Source of the DNA: DATFXF01 sp035258565
GTDB lineage: Bacteria > Acidobacteriota > Terriglobia > Acidiferrales > UBA7541
Reading direction: 5' to 3'
Assembly: GCA_035258565.1 (NCBI GenBank)
Contig: DATFXF010000158.1
Span: 1-6,253, forward strand
DNA: 6,253 bases
In this document: positions 1-5,359 of the stretch, piece after piece
Layout of the letters: each line of letters starts with the position of its first letter
How positions within the stretch are numbered: the first letter of the stretch is position 1
Translations under genes and position numbers: made by a program
Notes under the pieces: generated by a model
What the model was told of the DNA's origin: nothing
Database searches by the model: none
What the model saw: only the letters and a program-made list of their open reading frames with translations

Positions 1-73
1 TGCTGGAGATACGAAGACACGAGACCTAGCCATCATCAATGGTCAATAGCACAAATACCATGAGGCACGAGAT

Positions 74-97
74 TCCGAATGTGTGTGCCGATTCGGA
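74..97. repeat. Inverted repeat, 7-bp arms
   Basis: TCCGAAT (74-80) pairs perfectly with ATTCGGA (91-97) around a 10-base loop. No T-run follows on either strand, so it is not a typical intrinsic terminator. It may be chance. Confidence 0.4.
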
Positions 98-205
98 GTT
101 TGGAGTGAGATGTGAGTCTTCGCGGATTATGAGGGAATGAGGGTGGAGGCTTAGATTGAAGGGAATACTGTCTGAAACGGCCACATCCCAGCGTAAGCTT
201 TCCCC

Positions 206-235
206 AAGTAGACACCGCGAAAGTAGACTCCGCGC
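206..235. repeat. 15-bp tandem repeat, two copies
   Basis: AAGTAGACACCGCGA (206-220) is followed with no gap by AAGTAGACTCCGCGC (221-235). The two units match at 13 of 15 positions. A recent slippage duplication or a pair of protein-binding sites would both fit. There is no neighbouring gene that clarifies its role. Confidence 0.65.
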
Positions 236-516
236 GGGCATTCGGCCTCGGGTTGGTGGCGCACTCCACGGCGCGCACTCGTGATGCTTCACCTACGACG
301 CTACAGTGCTTCGCACATTTGGGTCGAGGGAACTCGCCACGCGAACTGGCATTACAGAGATTAGGTCAGCGAATGCGTGCTTCAGCTCACCCACCCAAGA
401 GAGAGTGAGTGGGCCTCACAGAAGGAAGAGAGAACGCGGAGCCTTCAGAGAAGAGAGGAGGCTGAGACGCGCTGAAGACCGCGCGAGAGGCTGTGATGAG
501 CTCTAACCCCGCAAGC

Positions 517-533
517 GCCCCGTTGGGTGGGGC
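517..533 (-). terminator. Hairpin just after the minus-strand stop
   Basis: GCCCC (517-521) pairs with GGGGC (529-533) around a 7-base loop. It lies one base beyond the stop codon of the minus-strand gene (stop at 535-537). The position suits a transcription end, but no U-tract follows on the minus strand, so an intrinsic terminator is only a weak guess. Confidence 0.22.
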
Positions 534-534
534 A

Positions 535-714
535 TCAGTCACTCTTTTCGGCTGACAGACAGGGCCGCGTGTGGTCCACGGGGCGGCCCCAGAGGGGGTC
601 GTGCTTGGTCTCGTCGACGAGGGCCCGCTGCTGCTCGCAGGCCTCCCGGGAGGGATGCGGGTCGCTCACCTGGAATGCGCCGGTCTCGAGGACCCAGACG
701 AAGAACCAGATCAT
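535..714 (-). CDS. Possible separate 59-residue gene nested in frame
   Basis: An in-frame ATG (712-714, residue 162 of the longer frame) is preceded on the minus strand by GGAGG (720-724) five bases upstream, which is near-ideal spacing. The product would begin MIWFFVWVLE, a short hydrophobic aromatic stretch. A polar part follows with SREACEQQRAL, and it ends near a Cys (RPCLSAEKSD). Two cysteines and the W/C pattern recall short uncharacterised bacterial proteins, from memory only. It could be a real small gene whose frame happens to be open to the upstream exported-protein gene, or simply the C-terminal part of that protein. Sequence alone does not decide. Confidence 0.35.
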   Translation of the reverse strand: MIWFFVWVLETGAFQVSDPHPSREACEQQRALVDETKHDPLWGRPVDHTRPCLSAEKSD

Positions 715-1197
715 TGCGCCCTCCAGGGGCATCGGCGTCGTTTCGGGGTCGAGGCGCTCGGCGGGCGCTTCGGGGGCCTGGGCGGCCAACGTCCGGCGGT
801 GCTTCAAGGGGTCGTAGCCGTCGGAGCCGATCTGAAAGCGGGGCCTAGGCTTGCCAGAGAGGGAGGAACCGACGATGTTAGGAGCTTCGAGTGTTGAAGT
901 GGTGCAAGTGACAGCGACGGCGGACGGAGGGCCTCTGCTGAACTGGAGAGAGAAGAAGACGTGGACGACGCAGGTGCGCAACTCAGTTGACATCTGAGTT
1001 AGACGGCGGAGCGGGGAAGCCGGAGGACTCGGCGCAGCCTCAATGGCGGCACCGTCGTAGACAAGGTTCACGACATCGTCACCATCGTCGCCATCGTATA
1101 TTCCACAGGTCCATGATGCGTCGGGGGGGTTGGCGAGGGCGAGTGGGAAGATAGAAACGAGTGCCACGATTGGAAAGAGAAGGATGGCTCGCTTCAT
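535..1197 (-). CDS. Small exported protein of unknown function
   Basis: This 220-residue frame starts with a clear signal peptide: MKR, a hydrophobic core over residues 4-19, and an A-L-A cleavage site before N23. The predicted mature N-terminus holds a tryptophan and an acidic WTCGIYDGDDGDDVV segment (29-43). I believe that segment resembles short secreted proteins found in several copies in uncultured soil bacteria, but I cannot name the family. Residues 50-160 are rich in Pro, Ala and Ser with no clear fold. The last 59 residues look different: aromatic MIWFFVWVLE, then a SREACEQQRAL helix and a late Cys. They resemble a stand-alone small-protein type and may be a separate nested gene. The start at 1197 follows a strong Shine-Dalgarno sequence that lies 19 bases away. 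No function is assigned. The signal peptide is well supported; the integrity of the whole frame is less certain. Confidence 0.6.
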   Translation of the reverse strand: MKRAILLFPIVALVSIFPLALANPPDASWTCGIYDGDDGDDVVNLVYDGAAIEAAPSPPASPLRRLTQMSTELRTCVVHVFFSLQFSRGPPSAVAVTCTTSTLEAPNIVGSSLSGKPRPRFQIGSDGYDPLKHRRTLAAQAPEAPAERLDPETTPMPLEGAMIWFFVWVLETGAFQVSDPHPSREACEQQRALVDETKHDPLWGRPVDHTRPCLSAEKSD

Positions 1198-1216
1198 TCC
1201 GGATCGGCCTAGCCGT

Positions 1217-1224
1217 ACCTCCTC
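1217..1224 (-). promoter_or_regulatory. Distant Shine-Dalgarno for the exported-protein gene
   Basis: On the minus strand this reads GAGGAGGT, an excellent anti-16S match, but it ends 19 bases before the ATG at 1197. No in-frame ATG, GTG or TTG lies nearer. Between the two is CGGCTAGGCCG (1205-1215), a 4-bp stem with a 3-base loop. If that folds, the effective spacing becomes about 8 bases. Confidence 0.4.
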
Positions 1225-1248
1225 AGATTCGAATCCGCAACTCGGCGG

Positions 1249-1278
1249 ACACTAGCAGCGCTTCGAAATCGCCGTCAA
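1249..1278 (-). promoter_or_regulatory. Candidate sigma70-like promoter, minus strand
   Basis: On the minus strand, TTGACG (1273-1278, five of six -35 bases) is followed after 18 bases by TAGTGT (1249-1254, three of six -10 bases). Transcription would begin near 1242, upstream of the Shine-Dalgarno sequence at 1217-1224. A small inverted repeat GTGA-N5-TCAC (1279-1291) touches the -35 and could be an operator. The -10 is weak, so this is tentative. Confidence 0.25.
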
Positions 1279-1441
1279 GTGAAATCCTCACAATAAGCAC
1301 ACCCCGAACACTTGCGGGCACCGGGGGACACTGCATTTCAGGAAAACTCCCGCATGAGAGCCGCCGACTCTCCCAGTCAGAAGCGCATGTCCATGTCGCG
1401 GTTCATCGTTGCTGAGCGTGGATCTGACGTGACGAGGCCAC

Positions 1442-1480
1442 CGCTGAAAGTTCGCTGAAACTCTTGTGCCCTCTTGTGCC
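1442..1480. repeat. Two adjacent short direct repeats
   Basis: CGCTGAAA occurs at 1442-1449 and 1453-1460. It is followed directly by an exact, gapless duplication of CTCTTGTGCC (1461-1470 and 1471-1480). The second pair looks like a slippage duplication. Function unknown. Confidence 0.6.
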
Positions 1481-1536
1481 CGACCGGACTAGATTCGCGG
1501 TCGTGTGCGAGACTGATGGGTTCAGGAGAGAAGACG

Positions 1537-1586
1537 TGAAGCTCGGCGCTTCAAGCACATACACGCAACTGCCTGAAACGCCGAGC
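1537..1586. repeat. Strong stem-loop with an alternative fold
   Basis: The arm at 1541-1557 (GCTCGGCGCTTCAAGCA) pairs with 1570-1586 at 15 of 17 positions, including eight unbroken GC-rich pairs at the base, around a 12-base loop. A competing hairpin uses part of the same arm: TGAAGC (1537-1542) with GCTTCA (1548-1553) around five bases. No T-run follows, so it is not a standard terminator. Integron attC core sites are not visible. It could be a structured leader, a REP-like element or a protein site. Confidence 0.55.
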
Positions 1587-1871
1587 CTGCTGCCACGCAC
1601 TCTTAATCAGCGGGTCCGCCTGACGTGAAGTATGAAGCCAGATGAACGGGACGGTTTACTAGGCGTCTCCACGTCGCCGGTGGGTTATAACGGGGCGGTC
1701 AGTCTGTGAGATTGACCACGTCAGCGTGATCCCGTGTCGAGCCAACTCCACCTTCGCCAGCACGACCATGTGCGCGATCTCCCGAGGCGGCTCGATCGCT
1801 TGTAATGGTGGAATCTTGCCAGTAGAGTGATCGGGAAGGCATCTCACCTCACTGGAGGCATGCAAACGCTC

Positions 1872-2204
1872 ATGGCCGAGACACTCGTCCAGTCGCTTGG
1901 CTCGTTGGTGCAGGAACGGAAGGCGTTGCAACGGAGGGAACGGCAACTCGCGCAGCGGCAGCTGCAACTGATCACAGGCCTCGGCCAGTTGCTCCACAGC
2001 ATTGGCTATCAGCTCACACCAGTCGGCAATGGCAGGGGCCCGGCACCTTCAATAGGTGTCATCAAGACTCAGGCTCGCAAACACCTCAAGTGCCCGGAGT
2101 GTGACCGCCGATTTGCGCACCGTCTCCCACTGGCTAGGCATGTGAGTGCGTCCCATCGTCCAACGAAGCAGAAGCGGGCGGGGAAGACGGCGAAGAAACA
2201 CTGA
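1872..2204 (+). CDS. Short C2H2 zinc-finger protein with helical N-terminus
   Basis: The product is 110 residues from the ATG at 1872. Residues 1-45 are a predicted amphipathic or coiled-coil helix rich in Leu, Gln and Arg, which suggests oligomerisation. A Gly/Pro linker follows. Then comes a canonical TFIIIA-type zinc finger: L-K-C74-x2-C77-x3-F81-x5-L87-x2-H90-x4-H95, with every consensus hydrophobic position present. The tail (about 98-110) is strongly basic. This points to a nucleic-acid-binding protein, perhaps a DNA-binding dimer; partners and targets are unknown. It differs from the bacterial Ros/MucR finger, which has nine residues between the second Cys and first His rather than twelve. 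Start choice is uncertain: GTG 1827 and ATG 1860 are in frame, GGAGG (1854-1858) is too close to 1860 and rather far from 1872, and a stop at 1803-1805 closes the frame upstream. The gene is divergent from the exported-protein gene. Confidence 0.72.
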   Translation: MAETLVQSLGSLVQERKALQRRERQLAQRQLQLITGLGQLLHSIGYQLTPVGNGRGPAPSIGVIKTQARKHLKCPECDRRFAHRLPLARHVSASHRPTKQKRAGKTAKKH

Positions 2205-2230
2205 TCTCGCAGTCCAGCTCCTAGGAGTCT

Positions 2231-2340
2231 CGCGAGGCTGACAGAGTGCCCCCACGTTGAAGCCAAACCCCTCAGGGGCTCTCTTTCTCTCTGAGCTGAG
2301 AGAAGTCTCAGCCTGGAGTCACCTCGTTCACGAGGCAGGG
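2231..2340. repeat. Diverged direct repeat, copy A
   Basis: This segment matches 2528-2637 without any gap, at a constant offset of 297 bases. My hand count is 65 identities in 110, concentrated in blocks: GAGGCTGACAGA (2234), GTTGAAGC (2256), AGAAGTCTC (2301) and TTCACGAGGCAGG (2327). Copy A also holds three perfect hairpins: CCCC/GGGG (2268-2278), GCTGAGA/TCTCAGC with a 4-base loop (2295-2312) and CCTCG/CGAGG (2322-2335). Confidence 0.65.
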
Positions 2341-2527
2341 CCCCCTAGAGCGGCGGCCTGGGTTTCGGTGGGCAACCCGTCGCAGGACTGTCCGGACAAT
2401 CGGACTCGTGCGCCTGGCACACTTCTGACACACCCCGGCTCGCCGATGCTCGAAATCAGGGAATTGCAGCCAGCCAAAGGATTAGAGAACCTTTGGGTGG
2501 ATGAACTGGTCCTCCCAGACAAGTGCC

Positions 2528-2637
2528 CGTGAGGCTGACAGAAACAGCCCAGGTTGAAGCAAGAGGCCCCAGTAGGAGAAAAATCCCAGTTGAGCCAAGA
2601 AGTCTCTTCTGGTGGCCACCAGCTTCACGAGGCAGGC
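2528..2637. repeat. Diverged direct repeat, copy B
   Basis: This is the partner of 2231-2340, with the conserved blocks at 2531, 2553, 2598 and 2624. The middle 20 bases (2578-2597) do not match copy A. The hairpins of copy A are not kept: here there is instead a 10-base palindrome GGTGGCCACC (2611-2620) and AGAAG/CTTCT (2598-2610). Similarity fades at both ends of the block. Confidence 0.65.
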
Positions 2638-2651
2638 CGTGCGGAAAGGTT

Positions 2652-2719
2652 GAGCCGGGGCTCCTCGACTGTCGCGATCGAGGTGACGGGCCGGAGTTGA
2701 CAACGATCCGCCTTGCGGA
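2652..2719. other. Cluster of three short hairpins
   Basis: In quick succession lie GAGC-CGGG-GCTC (2652-2663), CCTCGA with TCGAGG around nine bases (2663-2683; it shares base 2663 with the first), and TCCGC-CTT-GCGGA (2707-2719). This follows immediately after repeat copy B and may be part of a structured RNA or of a recombination or binding site. No known RNA family was recognised. Confidence 0.4.
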
Positions 2720-2754
2720 CTGAGCGGCAGAGACCGTGTATGAATTGACAACGA
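2694..2754. repeat. Repeated TTGACAACGA element
   Basis: Positions 2694-2706 and 2742-2754 match at 12 of 13 bases (GAgTTGACAACGA and GAaTTGACAACGA), 48 bases apart. Each is followed closely by a small self-complementary stretch (CCGC-CTT-GCGG and CCT-CGTA-AGG). TTGACA fits a -35 box, but no -10 lies at the proper distance in either copy. Confidence 0.45.
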
Positions 2755-3093
2755 GTCCTCGTAAGGTCGCCGTCCGAATATCCAGCGGCCCCACATCTAA
2801 GATGTTGCCACCATCACGGTGTTCGCGGCTGCTATGTTTTGCCATTCGGTGGCCGCTGCTACCGCCGATAGATTGCCGGCACCTACTCTCTCTTCAAGTG
2901 GGTACTCTCATGCGGACTGTCTCCATAACGCAGGGCACAGTTGCAGCGCCCATGGCGCGCAGGAGCCTTGTCCGGGACACGGCCCATCTCCTTTAAGGAA
3001 CTCTTTCCCTCTATTTCCCTGTCCATCTGATGACTGATCGGGGTAGAGTTTACGGCACCCACGTGGATCCGGGGCCTGAAGCCGGGCTCAGGC

Positions 3094-3098
3094 GGAGG
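3094..3098 (+). promoter_or_regulatory. Ribosome binding site that sets the 3108 start
   Basis: GGAGG lies nine bases before the ATG at 3108. The upstream in-frame ATG at 3030 has no Shine-Dalgarno sequence (pyrimidine-rich before it). With start 3108 the protein begins MFASRIA, which matches the usual beginning of proteins with this N-terminal tag, so 3108 is preferred. Confidence 0.65.
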
Positions 3099-3107
3099 CG
3101 GCCATTC

Positions 3108-4565
3108 ATGTTCGCTTCTAGAATTGCAGAGGCCGAACCCAAGAGCGCTGCCACAACGAACCCTCCTACGTTAGAAAGGCACCTTGGCGACGATGCGGTC
3201 TTCCTGATGCACTTTCTGCAGGGCACCATCGGTAATCAAGCAACACTTCGGCTTCTGCGGCGAAAGCGACAAGACAGAGTTATTGAGCCGGCGCAGTGTC
3301 CTCCCCACCCCTTCAACATGCGCGGACGAATCCCGCACAAACTCCTCCACCGATTGCGGCTATCCTCTGGCCTACCACAATCAAACGTGCTAGGTCGCCA
3401 ACCGGCAAATCAACCAGACGAGCCCCTCGATGTTGCCTTGGCTCGGCAGGACCTGCTCGACAGGATCGCTGAAGACAACCGCAAGCTCCGCGAGCAGCTA
3501 GACGCCGCACAGGTCGGTATCGCAGAACGCGACGTGCAGGTTGCACCGTTTTTCGTTCAGGAGGATCCAGAGATTCAGCGCACCCAACGGCAGATCGCTT
3601 CCGGCCGCGCCCAGGTGCCTGCGCGGCTCGCGAAGCTGCAGCAAAGTCTGACATTAGCGGCAAGCGCTGCGCTCAGGGAATCGGACAATCTGGACCAACT
3701 CCGCGCGAAGATCGCGCTCGTCCAATGGTTGAACAGCTTCACTCCTGCCCTGTTGCGTGACACCGCAGAATACGAGGCGTTGCTGAAACAACAGAAGGCT
3801 GGCGAGAGGGATTATGCTGACGCTGTCGCCTTTTTTGAAGGCGTCCGTCGGCAGATCGAGATAACGAAAGCATTTCTGCCAGAGCGAGCCGCCCATCTCG
3901 CAGAGAGATCGCGATTCCTGCAAGACCAGGCAACCTCGGCAGCGCGGAGAGCCGGCATCGGACCGGACACGCAGGCGAGCGCCGATCAGCTCGCCTTGTT
4001 GCGCACAGTTATCGAAGCGAGTCCAACGCTACGCCCGTACTTAACACAGCAGCGAGCCGAGGGTAGGCAGCCCACGGACCTGCGCAATGCCGGGAGATTC
4101 ATAATCCATTCGAGAGAGTCTGATTTGCAGGATGAAGCACAGAAAAGAGGGATAGAGCCGCCGGAACCGGGAAAGAAGATCGGTGGGTTCTATGACCGGC
4201 GGACGGACACGATTCACTTGCCACCGAACGCACAGTTCGGTACTGCACTGCACGAATCCATTCACAAATACTCGCAGATCTTCCTACGAGGTGCGTGCAA
4301 CCAATTTCTCAATGAGGGGCTTACACAGTATTTCGCGGACATCGTTCTGACCGATCAGGGTCTCCCGAAATTTATGGGACACGAATACGGGAGGCAACTC
4401 GCGTGCGCGACACGATTCATCAACACATACCACCTGGACGAGGTGGCCCCGGCTTATTTTCTCGGGTTCGCGGGACTTGGCGCGGGGAGGCTGCACCAGT
4501 TCCTTCTGACCCGGCAGTGCCATGCGTTCTGTGCACCCGAGCAAGGGGCCGCCGCGGGACATTGA
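3108..4565 (+). CDS. Predicted zinc metallopeptidase with eCIS-type N-terminal tag
   Basis: The product is 485 residues. No signal peptide is visible. Residues 1-50 start MFASRIA and hold FLQGTIGNQATLRLL (36-50), the short 'LQRTIGNQA-x-x-RLL' tag that commonly precedes DUF4157 domains in eCIS-associated proteins. The DUF4157 HEADRVA-type core itself is not seen. Residues about 105-300 are long charged helices (for example LLDRIAEDNRKLREQL), probably coiled coil. The C-terminal part looks like a zincin: an edge-strand motif GFYDRRTDTIHLP (360-372), then HESIH (382-386, zinc ligands H382 and H386, catalytic E383), then NEGLTQYFAD (402-411), in which E403 is a plausible third ligand (gluzincin pattern). 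Known from the family: such tagged proteins are often cargo or toxins of contractile injection systems. Inferred: this is a protease effector or polymorphic toxin. Substrate unknown. An in-frame ATG at 3030 would add 26 residues. Confidence 0.8.
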   Translation: MFASRIAEAEPKSAATTNPPTLERHLGDDAVFLMHFLQGTIGNQATLRLLRRKRQDRVIEPAQCPPHPFNMRGRIPHKLLHRLRLSSGLPQSNVLGRQPANQPDEPLDVALARQDLLDRIAEDNRKLREQLDAAQVGIAERDVQVAPFFVQEDPEIQRTQRQIASGRAQVPARLAKLQQSLTLAASAALRESDNLDQLRAKIALVQWLNSFTPALLRDTAEYEALLKQQKAGERDYADAVAFFEGVRRQIEITKAFLPERAAHLAERSRFLQDQATSAARRAGIGPDTQASADQLALLRTVIEASPTLRPYLTQQRAEGRQPTDLRNAGRFIIHSRESDLQDEAQKRGIEPPEPGKKIGGFYDRRTDTIHLPPNAQFGTALHESIHKYSQIFLRGACNQFLNEGLTQYFADIVLTDQGLPKFMGHEYGRQLACATRFINTYHLDEVAPAYFLGFAGLGAGRLHQFLLTRQCHAFCAPEQGAAAGH

Positions 4566-4578
4566 TGCGGTCACGCAT
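4565..4578 (+). other. Hairpin overlapping the metallopeptidase stop codon
   Basis: ATGCG (4565-4569) pairs perfectly with CGCAT (4574-4578) around GTCA. A weak CCCA/TGGG stem (4581-4591) follows. There is no U-run (the next bases are TGCCCCCTTATT), so termination here is possible but not supported well enough to call. Confidence 0.25.
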
Positions 4579-5359
4579 ACCCCAACCTGGGTGCCCCCTT
4601 ATTCCTGCGGTCAACGCCGCACACGCGGTGGTGCTTACGGCCTGCGGCGCGGCCTGCCGCGTGCACGCTCAGCGGTAAATTCTTCGCGCTTGCTTAGCGT
4701 ACGCATTAGCCACGGGAACACGCGCGCGTTGGCGACGCCGAGGAGCTAGTCCGCGGGCCAGGCCAGCGTGAGCGCGGAGGCTGCTTTCGGTAGGAGCAAG
4801 CTGTTCTGCTTCGAAGAATTTGGTTCTCAGGGAACGGTCGGCCTGCGAGAGCGTTACGAGCGTCGAGAGGTGTGCCTTGATGGGTTGGGTAGTCCTCATG
4901 CCCGGTGCTGAAGCTGGCACGTTAGCCTGTCGTCCAGGTCGGCGAGGGTTTCCGGAAAGCCCCTGCTTAAGTCACCAAGCCTTCCCTCAGGGCCGGCACG
5001 GCATTCTCATCACTAGCAGCCTGGCGGTGCGGCGAGGTGTTCCAGTTGCAGCGCGTCATCGCGCGCGCGAACCTCCATGGCGCCCATGGCGACCGCCTAC
5101 GTAACGTTCCTCCTGAAGAGACAAAAAGGCCGAGGAGCATCCCCGGCACGACACCCGACACTTGAGACAGGCAGGTGCGCGGTCTATCGACCGTAGGCCA
5201 CACGGCAACAGCAGTCCGGCTGGCATCGGTTGTCGCGGGTTCTTCTCTTCACGGGAGTGCACCCTCCGGGTCTTTCGCAGGACAGGATGTCGTTCAAAGG
5301 GCAGGCTCGTCTCATCGGTGGAACTAGACTGAGATTCAAGCCGAAGGCGGGAGGTTTCT
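4566..5359. other. Region without a convincing gene
   Basis: Nearly 800 bases separate two plus-strand peptidase genes. Frames such as minus 4669-4920, minus 4967-5203 and plus 4820-5104 have no motif, no good ribosome binding site and conflicting overlaps. Small features include the palindrome TTTCCGGAAA (4949-4958), a GC-alternating run near 5060, and the direct repeat CCATGGCG/CCCATGGCG near 5083. A promoter for the downstream S53 gene should lie at the end of this stretch, but no clear -35/-10 pair is visible. Confidence 0.5.
5349..5354 (+). promoter_or_regulatory. Ribosome binding site of the S53 peptidase
   Basis: GGGAGG lies five bases before the ATG at 5360. An in-frame stop (TGA, 5330-5332) lies ten codons upstream with no other start codon between, so 5360 is the only reasonable start. 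Confidence 0.75.

Larger units (their letters stand above)
1..534. other. Region without a convincing gene
   Basis: Open frames here (for example minus-strand frames over about 26-292 and a plus frame over 306-506) are short, have no recognisable motif and no good ribosome binding site, so I call none of them. The stretch holds an inverted repeat at 74-97, a two-copy 15-base tandem repeat at 206-235, and a purine-rich GAGAGA/GAAGA-like stretch at about 400-470. Nothing else stands out. Confidence 0.55.
1198..1871. other. Divergent intergenic region
   Basis: This lies between the minus-strand exported-protein gene and the plus-strand zinc-finger gene. Frames on either strand are short and motif-free. 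A minus frame over about 1659-1997 mostly mirrors the zinc-finger gene. The region contains a candidate minus-strand promoter, short tandem repeats at 1442-1480, a strong stem-loop at 1541-1586 and an 8-base palindrome GTTATAAC at 1684-1691. Any promoter for the zinc-finger gene should be here, but I see no convincing -35/-10 pair for it. Confidence 0.5.
2205..3107. other. Hairpin-rich non-coding stretch
   Basis: About 900 bases separate the zinc-finger gene from the metallopeptidase gene. Frames on both strands are short, lack motifs, and overlap one another without one being preferred. The region contains a diverged direct duplication (2231-2340 and 2528-2637), several perfect short hairpins and a repeated TTGACAACGA element. 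I see no clear promoter. The 2820-3030 part carries nothing I recognise. Confidence 0.5.

Noticed and set aside
26..292. Minus-strand open frames of 80-88 residues near the left edge
   Set aside because: Two frames compete for the same DNA, neither has a motif or a ribosome binding site, and residue composition looks random.
571..897. Plus-strand frame of 108 residues opposite the exported-protein gene
   Set aside because: It lies wholly antisense to a frame with a clear signal peptide; GC-rich coding DNA often leaves the opposite strand open.
1221..1240. GATTCGAATCC resembling a tRNA T-arm
   Set aside because: The base before TTCGAAT is A rather than the required G, and no acceptor, D or anticodon arm can be placed around it.
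1541..1586. Stem-loop as an integron attC site
   Set aside because: The expected core-site bases (RYYYAAC and GTTRRRY) are missing at the ends and there is no integrase or cassette array.
1684..1691. GTTATAAC palindrome as a -10 element
   Set aside because: TATAAC is a good -10 match, but neither strand has a -35 at the right distance nor an extended TG.
1659..1997. Minus-strand frame of 112 residues
   Set aside because: Half of it is antisense to the zinc-finger gene, which has a complete motif; the rest shows no recognisable domain.
2257..2532. Plus-strand 91-residue frame and minus-strand 2456-2845 frame
   Set aside because: They overlap the non-coding repeat copies, have no motif, and neither frame is consistently open in both copies.
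2639..2719. GTGCGGAAAGG and following hairpins as the start of a group II intron
   Set aside because: Only the first five bases match the usual intron start; no domain V and no reverse transcriptase are visible downstream.
2694..2781. TTGACA at 2697 and 2745 as -35 boxes of a promoter for the metallopeptidase gene
   Set aside because: No acceptable -10 lies 16-18 bases downstream of either copy; GAATAT at 2776 is 25 bases away.
3313..3663. Minus-strand frames inside the metallopeptidase gene
   Set aside because: They are shadows of a well-supported plus-strand gene.
4669..4920. Minus-strand 83-residue frame, considered as a transposase remnant
   Set aside because: No catalytic or DNA-binding motif, no terminal repeats nearby, and no ribosome binding site.
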